From Clostridiales bacterium (GTDB taxonomy: Bacteria > Bacillota > Clostridia > Peptostreptococcales > JAAYPU01), in assembly GCA_012519645.1 (NCBI GenBank), contig JAAYPU010000381.1, positions 1 to 7,835 of the forward strand: 7,835 nt of DNA, in the 5' to 3' direction. Both the position numbers and the translations under genes were made by a program. Each line of letters starts with the position of its first letter. Position 1 is the first letter of the stretch. Below, piece by piece: positions 1 to 3,973 of the stretch. The notes under the pieces were generated by a model, which ran no database searches, had not been told where the DNA came from, and saw only the letters and a list, made by a program, of their open reading frames with translations.

Positions 1-52
1 AAAAAAAGAGCGCTTTATGTTAAATTAGTATAGCTCACTATTTTTAGGATAT

Positions 53-140
53 GGAGAGGTGACCGAGTGGCTAAGGAGCACGCCTGGAAAGCGTGTAAGG
101 TGTAACAGCCCCACGGGTTCGAGTCCCGTTCTCTCCGCCA
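53..140 (+). tRNA. tRNA-Ser (anticodon GGA)
   Basis: Complete class II tRNA that reads the serine codons UCC and UCU. The acceptor stem pairs 53-59 with 130-136 (last pair G-U), G137 is the discriminator base, and CCA is encoded at 138-140. The anticodon stem is CACGC (79-83) with GCGTG (91-95), and the seven-base loop CTGGAAA places GGA at 86-88. A long variable arm (about 96-112), typical of serine tRNAs, precedes the T stem (113-117 with 125-129) and its loop TTCGAGT. The SRP RNA begins within about two bases of the CCA, so both probably share a transcript. I see no convincing promoter in bases 1-52. Confidence 0.97.
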
Positions 141-141
141 A

Positions 142-410
142 TGCTGTGCTAGCCGGGGAGGCAGCGGTGCCCTGTACCTGCAATCCGCTATAGCAGGGGT
201 GAACTCCTGTCTGAGGCATACTGCTGTAAGGTCAGCTTTATTCAGGAAGCGTTGATAATTGGGTCCTGTGCAATAGAAATTTGTGAACGCGTCAGGTCCG
301 GAAGGAAGCAGCGATAAGCAGATACTTCTATGTGCCGCAGATTTGCCTGATTTGAGCAGACTGTATAAAAAGCGCTTGGAACAGTTTTGTCAAGGCCAGG
401 TGCACAGCTT
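142..410 (+). ncRNA. ffs: Signal recognition particle RNA, large type with Alu domain
   Basis: RNA scaffold of the signal recognition particle. It binds Ffh and directs nascent membrane and secreted proteins to the FtsY/Sec machinery. The 5' part (about 149-215) holds the Alu-domain core, with GCCGGGGAGG followed by the conserved CCTGTACCTGCAATCCGCT. The S-domain hairpin that binds Ffh is at about 292-340, with the signature GTCCGGAAGGAAGCAGC and its GGAA tetraloop. The two ends close on each other: GCTGTGC (143-149) pairs with GCACAGC (402-408). Length (about 270 nt) and sequence resemble the Bacillus subtilis scRNA. The exact ends are inferred from this terminal pairing. It lies between tRNA-Ser and dnaX, as in many Firmicutes. 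Confidence 0.95.
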
Positions 411-429
411 ACATAATATTTAATATTTA

Positions 430-450
430 TGATTTAAGATTTAAGATTGA
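430..450 (+). repeat. Heptamer tandem array, spacer 1 left arm
   Basis: Three tandem 7-base units: TGATTTA, AGATTTA, AGATTGA. The stretch 432-448 is a perfect 17-base inverted match to 747-763 in the right-arm array of the same spacer. It lies between the SRP RNA and its terminator. Confidence 0.8.
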
Positions 451-455
451 ATGGT

Positions 456-484
456 AAAACTGATAAGATACTTATCAGTTTTTT
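456..484 (+). terminator. Rho-independent terminator after SRP RNA
   Basis: ACTGATAAG (459-467) pairs perfectly with CTTATCAGT (471-479) across a three-base ATA loop. Five T residues (480-484) follow, and A residues precede the stem. It is the first good terminator after the SRP RNA, so it probably ends the tRNA-Ser/SRP transcript. Confidence 0.75.
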
Positions 485-580
485 ACATTATGCACGACCA
501 ACATAGTGATTGTGTACCAAAACCACACGCTATGCGTGTGAGTATCGAAAAGGCTATGCCTATACGGATGACATAAAAAA

Positions 581-634
581 CCTCCAACCGACAGAATAGA
601 GAAGGTTCGCCAACCACTCTATGTCAGAAGGAGG
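581..634 (+). promoter_or_regulatory. Hairpin that sequesters the transposase ribosome binding site
   Basis: CCTCC (581-585) pairs with the Shine-Dalgarno GGAGG (630-634). Inside it, GAC (590-592) pairs with GTC (623-625), ATAGAG (596-601) with CTCTAT (617-622), and GGTT (604-607) with AACC (612-615) around the loop CGCC. IS200 elements are known to hold tnpA translation down with such a stem-loop. Here the fold is intact although the gene it controlled is destroyed. Confidence 0.7.
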
Positions 635-642
635 TATCCAAA

Positions 643-687
643 ATGGATGAAAGTAGTTTATCACACATAAGGTGGACATGTACATAA
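643..687 (+). pseudogene. tnpA: 5' fragment of IS200-type transposase tnpA
   Basis: The ATG at 643 sits eight bases after GGAGG (630-634) and opens a 14-codon frame, MDESSLSHIRWTCT, ending in TAA at 685-687. IS200 TnpA proteins are about 150 residues and begin with a pattern like M-D-x-x-S-L-S-H-T-x-W-x-C-x-Y-H-I-V. In-frame reading past the stop gives Tyr-Ile-Val-Lys and then another stop, so traces persist to about 696. The HUH motif and catalytic tyrosine are absent, so no functional product is possible. The assignment rests on a short N-terminus plus the structured leader. Confidence 0.65.
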
Positions 688-700
688 TATATAGTAAAGT

Positions 701-724
701 AAATTTTGATTGTTATCAAAATTT
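701..724. repeat. Perfect AT-rich inverted repeat
   Basis: AAATTTTGAT (701-710) and ATCAAAATTT (715-724) form a perfect 10-bp stem with a TGTT loop. No T-run follows on the + strand, so it is a poor terminator. It could be a leftover right-end hairpin of the IS200 relic, or the hairpin core of this spacer's heptamer module. Confidence 0.6.
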
Positions 725-732
725 GTTCCTAA

Positions 733-767
733 AATCATAATTCATAAATCTTAAATCTTAAATTCTA
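733..767 (+). repeat. Heptamer tandem array, spacer 1 right arm
   Basis: Five tandem 7-base units: AATCATA, ATTCATA, AATCTTA, AATCTTA, AATTCTA. It is oriented opposite to the 430-450 array and matches it perfectly over 17 bases. It ends about 15 bases before the putative dnaX promoter. Confidence 0.8.
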
Positions 768-781
768 ATTTTAATAAATTG

Positions 782-790
782 TGTTATAAT
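782..790 (+). promoter_or_regulatory. Putative extended -10 promoter for dnaX
   Basis: TATAAT at 785-790 is preceded by TGT at 782-784, which makes an extended -10 element. The -35 position (about 762-767) falls inside the heptamer array and is a poor match, consistent with an extended -10 promoter. It lies about 55 bases upstream of the dnaX start. Confidence 0.5.
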
Positions 791-831
791 ACAATAGATT
801 AATATTTCTTTATATTACCGAGAAAAAAGTT

Positions 832-836
832 GGAGG
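832..836 (+). promoter_or_regulatory. Ribosome binding site that fixes the dnaX start
   Basis: GGAGG here is eight bases before the ATG at 845. The alternative in-frame TTG at 830 overlaps this motif and would have no binding site of its own, so 845 is the start. Confidence 0.9.
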
Positions 837-844
837 CATTTGAA

Positions 845-2479
845 ATGTCCTATAAGGCACTATACAGACAGTGGCGTCCAAAAAACTTCGATGAGATGGT
901 TGGTCAGGAGCTCGTCACAAAAGTACTGAAAAATCAAATACAAAGCAATCAAACAGGACATGCCTATCTTTTTTGCGGGACAAGAGGAACAGGAAAAACC
1001 TCTGCTGCGAAAATCTTTGCAAAAGGCGTCAATTGTCTTTCTGAAAAAGATACAAAACCTTGCGGCGAATGTGAAAACTGCAAAAGCATACAGGAAGAAA
1101 CCTTTATTGATGTTATTGAAATGGATGCAGCATCCAATAACGGTGTGGATAATATAAGAGAACTGAGGGAAAGCATCAAATACCCTCCTGCAAAGGGTAA
1201 GTATAAGGTATATATAATTGATGAGGTACATATGCTTTCTACGGGGGCTTTCAATGCACTGTTGAAAACCCTTGAGGAACCGCCGTCATATATAAAATTC
1301 ATTTTAGCAACCACAGAAGTGCACAAGCTTCCGGCAACAATCCTTTCAAGATGTCAAAGATTCGATTTCAGAAGAATATCTGAGCAGGAAATGGCTGAAA
1401 GAATGAAGTACATTTGTGATAATATGGGAATCAGCATGGAAATGAGCGCATTGATGCTCATTGCAAGAAATGCCGAAGGCTCGGTCAGAGATGCTTTAAG
1501 TATATTAGATCAGTGCTTAGCATTAGGCAGTAAAGCTATTTCCAGGGATGATGTGATAGAAGTATTGGGTACTGCCGATGATGTATTTCTGTTAGAATTA
1601 ACGGAGTGCATTGCCGAAAAAAAATCTTCCGATGCTATCATGCTGGTGCACAAAATTATAACTGAGGGAAAAGATATTCAGCAGCTTATTAAAGACTGGA
1701 TTTATCATTATAGAAACCTAATGATCTGCAAAATATCAAAAGATATCGAATCAATTATACCAATGTCCTCAGAAAATTTAGAGCGCCTCAAGGAGCAGAG
1801 CAACAAGCTGAGTATGTCAGCTATTAATAATGCTATTATGGAGCTTTCAAAAACATCGGCAGATGCAAAATGGTCTTCTCAGCCAAGAGTACTTTTGGAA
1901 TTGGCGGTAATTACACTTTCAACTCCCGAGTTGAATACATCTGTTGAAGGTCTTGTCGAAAGAATTACTGCATTGGAGAAGGCTTTAAAAAATGGAAAAA
2001 ATGAGGCCGGCGTAGTTAGTGTAATTAAAGAAGTCCCTGAACAAAATGATACAATAAAAGAAGAAGTGTCGGAAAAGAATAAAGCGAAATTATCAAACAA
2101 AAAAGATGCAGCAGAATCGCCCATAGAAAAATATTCAGAAAAAGAATTTCAGGGCATTTGGAGCGACATAATAAATGAAGCAAGGGAAGAAAGGCCGTCA
2201 CTTACTATGCTTAGTCAGGGCATAACACTTATTTCTATGGATGAAAAAAGCTTTATGCTTCATGCGGAAAGTGACGCTAAAAGAGAATATTTATTGCTGA
2301 ATAAGGATTTAATAGAAGAAATCTTTTCAAAACATACCAAAAAGAGTTTGAAATTGCAATGTATAGACGTCAACCGGCCCAAAACAGATAAAACTAATGA
2401 AGATGAAGAAATAAAAAAAGAATTAGAGTCTATTTTCGGAAGTGAGAAAGTAAGCATTATTGATACAACTGATAACTGA
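845..2479 (+). CDS. dnaX: DNA polymerase III subunit gamma/tau (clamp loader ATPase)
   Basis: Clamp-loader motor subunit. It joins delta and delta' to load the beta sliding clamp at the replication fork, and tau also binds the polymerase. The 544-residue product opens with the family N-terminus MSYKALYRQWRP. Walker A GTRGTGKT is at 45-52, the zinc-site cysteines at 64, 73, 76 and 79, Walker B DEVH at 126-129, sensor 1 LATTE at 154-158, the SRC arginine-finger motif at 168-170 and the sensor 2 arginine at 215. Domain III runs to about 365. A charged low-complexity linker follows, then a C-terminal tau domain (about 430-520). The length is normal for full tau in Firmicutes. Poly-A slippery sites near codons 380-386 might yield a shorter gamma form. 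The stop codon lies inside a heptamer repeat array. ybaB follows 254 bases later. Confidence 0.97.
   Translation: MSYKALYRQWRPKNFDEMVGQELVTKVLKNQIQSNQTGHAYLFCGTRGTGKTSAAKIFAKGVNCLSEKDTKPCGECENCKSIQEETFIDVIEMDAASNNGVDNIRELRESIKYPPAKGKYKVYIIDEVHMLSTGAFNALLKTLEEPPSYIKFILATTEVHKLPATILSRCQRFDFRRISEQEMAERMKYICDNMGISMEMSALMLIARNAEGSVRDALSILDQCLALGSKAISRDDVIEVLGTADDVFLLELTECIAEKKSSDAIMLVHKIITEGKDIQQLIKDWIYHYRNLMICKISKDIESIIPMSSENLERLKEQSNKLSMSAINNAIMELSKTSADAKWSSQPRVLLELAVITLSTPELNTSVEGLVERITALEKALKNGKNEAGVVSVIKEVPEQNDTIKEEVSEKNKAKLSNKKDAAESPIEKYSEKEFQGIWSDIINEAREERPSLTMLSQGITLISMDEKSFMLHAESDAKREYLLLNKDLIEEIFSKHTKKSLKLQCIDVNRPKTDKTNEDEEIKKELESIFGSEKVSIIDTTDN
1984..2004 (+). other. Candidate -1 frameshift site within dnaX
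   Basis: Two in-phase slippery heptamers lie close together: T TTA AAA (1984-1990) and A AAA AAT (1996-2002). A -1 shift at either one meets TGA at 2002-2004, immediately after the second site. The resulting product of about 386 residues would keep domains I-III and lose the tau tail, like E. coli gamma. GGAG at 1975-1978 could act as a Shine-Dalgarno-like stimulator. I see no strong downstream stem-loop. Bacillus subtilis makes only tau, so this is inference. Confidence 0.35.
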
Positions 2480-2494
2480 AAATTGATAACTGAA
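2467..2494 (+). repeat. Heptamer tandem array, spacer 2 left arm, overlapping dnaX stop
   Basis: Four tandem units: AACTGAT, AACTGAA, AATTGAT, AACTGAA. The dnaX stop TGA (2477-2479) lies inside the array, so the last dnaX codons are themselves repeat sequence. Confidence 0.75.
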
Positions 2495-2500
2495 AGATAA

Positions 2501-2530
2501 GGAAGTGATTTTGCTGAAGGCAAAATTTCC
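2501..2530. repeat. Hairpin in dnaX-ybaB spacer
   Basis: ATTTTGC (2508-2514) pairs with GCAAAAT (2520-2526) around a TGAAG loop. An outer GGAA (2501-2504) pairs with TTCC (2527-2530) across a small bulge. It has no T-tail on the + strand, so termination of dnaX here is unlikely. Confidence 0.6.
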
Positions 2531-2536
2531 ACATTC

Positions 2537-2557
2537 AATCTTAAACCCTAAAGCCTA
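2537..2557 (+). repeat. Heptamer tandem array, spacer 2 first inverted arm
   Basis: Three tandem units, AATCTTA, AACCCTA and AAGCCTA, more degenerate than the other arrays. They are oriented opposite to the array at 2467-2494, with the 2501-2530 hairpin between them. Confidence 0.6.
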
Positions 2558-2570
2558 AATTACTTATACT

Positions 2571-2636
2571 GTTCCGAAGGGACATATCGACACTTACACT
2601 ACACCGAAGGTGTATATTCACACTGTGCGAAGCACA
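2571..2636. repeat. Three consecutive mini-hairpins with GAA triloops
   Basis: Hairpin 1 is GTTCC (2571-2575) with GGGAC (2579-2583). Hairpin 2 is ACACC (2601-2605) with GGTGT (2609-2613). Hairpin 3 is TGTGC (2624-2628) with GCACA (2632-2636). Each has the loop GAA, and the intervening sequences share CATAT/GTATAT and CACACT-like bases. The stems differ while pairing is kept (one G-T wobble). Function unknown. Confidence 0.7.
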
Positions 2637-2681
2637 TTTTTATATTAATATTACTAATTACTGATATTAATTCAATTGTTC

Positions 2682-2702
2682 ATTCTTAATTCTTAATTCT
2701 TA
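2682..2702 (+). repeat. Heptamer tandem array before ybaB
   Basis: Three identical units of ATTCTTA followed by a degenerate ATTTTAC. It ends 17 bases before the ybaB ribosome binding site GGAGG (2720-2724). Confidence 0.85.
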
Positions 2703-2733
2703 ATTTTACGAAGTAAACTGGAGGTATTATATT

Positions 2734-3075
2734 ATGGGTAAAGGAAATAAAATGATGGGCATGCCCGGTAACATGGGAAACATGATGAAACAAGTTCAGC
2801 AAATGCAAAAGCAAATGCAAAAAATGCAGGAAGAATTACAAGAAAGAGAAGTTGAAGCTTCTGCCGGCGGTGGAGCTGTATCTGTAAAAGTAAATGGTAA
2901 AAAGGAAGTTCTTGAAATAAAAATATCTCCTGAGGTTGTAGATCCGGAGGATGTTGAAATGCTTCAAGACTTAATCATAGCAGCGGTAAATGAAGCTCTC
3001 AGAAAGATTGAAGATATGACTTCAAATGAGTTAGGAAAGCTGACTGGAGGGATCAACATCCCGGGACTGCTTTAG
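2734..3075 (+). CDS. ybaB: YbaB/EbfC family nucleoid-associated protein
   Basis: Small DNA-binding protein of the YbaB/EbfC family. Family members form tweezer-shaped dimers and bind DNA, and their exact role is unsettled. The 113-residue product has a Gly/Met-rich start (1-18), a Gln/Met-rich amphipathic helix (about 17-40) and the conserved core GGGAVSVKVNGKKEV (45-59). A second helix follows (about 72-92), and the protein ends in the typical GGINIPGLL. Length is normal. GGAGG (2720-2724) lies nine bases before the ATG. The position between dnaX and recR is the conserved one in many bacteria and suggests a tie to replication and repair. Heptamer arrays end just before the gene and begin directly after its TAG. 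No separate promoter is evident, so it may be read from the dnaX promoter. Confidence 0.95.
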   Translation: MGKGNKMMGMPGNMGNMMKQVQQMQKQMQKMQEELQEREVEASAGGGAVSVKVNGKKEVLEIKISPEVVDPEDVEMLQDLIIAAVNEALRKIEDMTSNELGKLTGGINIPGLL

Positions 3076-3110
3076 TAACTAAAAAATAATAACTAATAAC
3101 TAAGAGATAA
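3076..3110 (+). repeat. Heptamer tandem array, spacer 3 left arm
   Basis: Five units starting directly after the ybaB stop: TAACTAA, AAAATAA, TAACTAA, TAACTAA, GAGATAA. The array at 3146-3173 holds the same type of unit in inverse orientation. Confidence 0.85.
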
Positions 3111-3114
3111 TGTA

Positions 3115-3137
3115 GGAATTTGACTCAGTCAAATTCC
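3115..3137. repeat. Perfect hairpin in ybaB-recR spacer
   Basis: GGAATTTGAC (3115-3124) pairs perfectly with GTCAAATTCC (3128-3137) around a TCA triloop. No T-run follows in either direction, so it is not a standard terminator. It sits centrally between two inverted heptamer arrays. Confidence 0.8.
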
Positions 3138-3145
3138 ATCCTGAA

Positions 3146-3173
3146 CTATTAGTTTTTAGTTTTCAGTTCTTAG
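3146..3173 (+). repeat. Heptamer tandem array, spacer 3 right arm
   Basis: Four units: CTATTAG, TTTTTAG, TTTTCAG, TTCTTAG. Read on the opposite strand they are CTAAGAA/CTGAAAA-type units like those at 3076-3110. The array ends eight bases before the recR ribosome binding site. Confidence 0.8.
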
Positions 3174-3181
3174 TTTGAAAT

Positions 3182-3185
3182 GAGG
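3182..3185 (+). promoter_or_regulatory. Ribosome binding site that fixes the recR start
   Basis: GAGG lies six bases before the ATG at 3192. The upstream in-frame ATG at 3180 overlaps this motif and has no binding site of its own. Confidence 0.8.
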
Positions 3186-3191
3186 TTTATC

Positions 3192-3791
3192 ATGAAATAC
3201 TACGCACGTCCAGTAGCAAAGCTTATAGAGGAACTCTCAAGACTGCCGGGAATAGGTGGGAAAAGCGCTCAACGATTGGCTTTTCATATATTGGGAATGG
3301 ATGAGAAGGATGCTTATGAGATTGCACATTCAATTATAGAAGCAAAAAAGAAAATAAAAAAGTGTTCCGTTTGCGGCAACCTGACAGATATTGACCCTTG
3401 CATCATATGTTCGGATGAGAGCAGGGACTCGTCAGTTATTTGTGTGGTAGAAAGCTCTAAAGACATTATTGCTATGGAACGTATCAAAGAGTTTAACGGA
3501 AAATATCATGTTTTGCATGGGGCAATTTCCCCCATGGATGGTATCGGACCTGAAGATATTAACCTAAAGTCTTTAATAATTCGACTTCAGAAAGAAAATG
3601 TTGAGGAAATAATTTTAGCGACGAATCCGACAATCGAAGGAGAAGCTACGGCTATGTATACAGCACGCTTGATTAAACCTTCCGGCATTAAGGTTACCAG
3701 AATAGCCCATGGTGTACCGGTAGGCGGTGATCTGGAATATGCCGATGAGGTAACGCTGTCTAAAGCCCTTGAAGGCAGAAGGGAACTTTAG
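3192..3791 (+). CDS. recR: Recombination mediator RecR
   Basis: With RecO (and RecF), RecR helps load RecA onto SSB-coated single-stranded DNA at gaps in recombinational repair. The 199-residue product has the family's usual length. It shows a helix-hairpin-helix segment LPGIGGKSAQRLAFHIL (18-34) and a C4 zinc finger (Cys 58, 61, 70, 73). The Toprim domain (about 80-175) includes Glu87 and the ATNPTIEGEATA stretch. The conserved C-terminal motif GVPVGGDLEYADEVTL follows. The start gives MKYYARPVAKLIEEL, matching family N-termini. It is the last gene of the dnaX-ybaB-recR cluster. In Bacillus subtilis, yaaL and bofA follow recR, whereas here a convergent ABC operon does. The stop codon lies inside a small hairpin. 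Confidence 0.97.
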   Translation: MKYYARPVAKLIEELSRLPGIGGKSAQRLAFHILGMDEKDAYEIAHSIIEAKKKIKKCSVCGNLTDIDPCIICSDESRDSSVICVVESSKDIIAMERIKEFNGKYHVLHGAISPMDGIGPEDINLKSLIIRLQKENVEEIILATNPTIEGEATAMYTARLIKPSGIKVTRIAHGVPVGGDLEYADEVTLSKALEGRREL

Positions 3792-3803
3792 AGCAAAGCT
3801 CTA
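3789..3803. repeat. Mini-hairpin containing the recR stop codon
   Basis: TAGAGC (3789-3794) pairs with GCTCTA (3798-3803) around an AAA triloop. The first three bases are the recR stop. It resembles the GAA-loop mini-hairpins at 2571-2636. Confidence 0.55.
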
Positions 3804-3813
3804 AAGCTATAGT

Positions 3814-3834
3814 AATTAAGAATTAAGAATTAAG
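3814..3834 (+). repeat. Heptamer tandem array, spacer 4 left arm
   Basis: Three perfect units of AATTAAG, placed between the recR stop and the bidirectional terminator. Same motif as ATTCTTA (2682-2702) in inverse orientation with one base changed. Confidence 0.85.
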
Positions 3835-3837
3835 GAA

Positions 3838-3867
3838 AAAAGTTCGGTGAGAAATCACCGAACTTTT
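3838..3867. terminator. Bidirectional terminator between recR and the ABC operon
   Basis: A perfect 13-bp stem, 3838-3850 with 3855-3867, has a GC-rich core (GTTCGGTGA) and a GAAA tetraloop. TTTT (3864-3867) lies at its end on the + strand. The six A residues at 3836-3841 give a T-run on the - strand. It probably stops recR transcripts from the left and ABC transcripts from the right. Confidence 0.9.
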
Positions 3868-3879
3868 AATTATAAAAGA

Positions 3880-3903
3880 TAGTATTGCTTTACAGCAATA
3901 CTA
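3880..3903 (-). terminator. Second hairpin, possible terminator of the ABC operon
   Basis: TAGTATTGCT (3880-3889) pairs perfectly with AGCAATACTA (3894-3903) around TTAC. On the - strand it is followed by ATCTTTTATAATT, a modest T-rich tail, so it may act as an extra terminator for the leftward operon. Confidence 0.5.
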
Positions 3904-3909
3904 ACCATC

Positions 3910-3937
3910 AATCATAATTCTTAAATCATAAATCTTA
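3910..3937 (+). repeat. Heptamer tandem array, spacer 4 right arm
   Basis: Four units: AATCATA, ATTCTTA, AATCATA, AATCTTA. They are oriented opposite to 3814-3834, with the hairpins at 3838-3867 and 3880-3903 between the two arrays. Similar in sequence to 733-767. Confidence 0.8.
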
Positions 3938-3943
3938 AATAGA

Positions 3944-3973
3944 ATTACGAAGACAATTTATTGTCTTCGTAAT
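3944..3973 (-). terminator. Hairpin over the 3' end of the permease gene
   Basis: ATTACGAAGACAA (3944-3956) pairs perfectly with TTGTCTTCGTAAT (3961-3973) around the loop TTTA. It includes the last permease codons, and the stop (3958-3960 on the - strand) lies in the loop. On the - strand a TTCTATTT tail follows. It is either a weak terminator or a protective 3' stem-loop on the mRNA. Confidence 0.55.

Larger units (their letters stand above)
521..696 (+). mobile_element. Remnant of an IS200/IS605-type insertion sequence (left end only)
   Basis: Three features in the right order mark this as the 5' part of an IS200-type element. First, a short subterminal hairpin, CACACGC (524-530) with GCGTGTG (534-540) and a TAT loop. 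Second, a long hairpin (581-634) that hides a ribosome binding site. Third, at 643 a reading frame encoding MDESSLSHIRWTCT, which resembles the start of IS200 TnpA transposases from Clostridia as I recall them. The frame then stops. Codons at 691-696 still read Ile-Val, as expected at that place in TnpA, but the rest of the gene is gone. The left boundary is not resolved and could lie some bases before 521. Inert unless helped in trans. Family assignment rests on remembered similarity. Confidence 0.7.

Noticed and set aside
25..219. 64-residue reading frame on the - strand
   Set aside because: It runs antisense through tRNA-Ser and the SRP RNA, so its apparent protein is a by-product of conserved RNA sequence.
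581..634. Metabolite riboswitch controlling dnaX
   Set aside because: The stem pairs with the GGAGG of the transposase fragment at 643, not with dnaX, and the layout matches an IS200 leader.
830..844. Upstream TTG start for dnaX
   Set aside because: It overlaps the GGAGG that serves the ATG at 845, and that ATG gives the family's standard N-terminus.
860..1326. Long - strand frames inside dnaX
   Set aside because: They are antisense to conserved ATPase motifs, lack ribosome binding sites and resemble no known protein.
1617..1665. In-phase A AAA AAA slippery run (A8) in dnaX as the gamma-producing site
   Set aside because: A -1 shift here stops at 1663-1665 and gives about 273 residues, which lacks domain III needed for clamp-loader assembly. 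Slippage at A8 is possible but unlikely to make a useful gamma.
2641..2706. Heptamer arrays as a CRISPR
   Set aside because: Units are seven bases and directly adjacent, with no spacers and no cas genes nearby.
3180..3191. Upstream ATG start for recR
   Set aside because: It has no ribosome binding site and overlaps the GAGG used by the ATG at 3192, which gives the usual RecR length and N-terminus.
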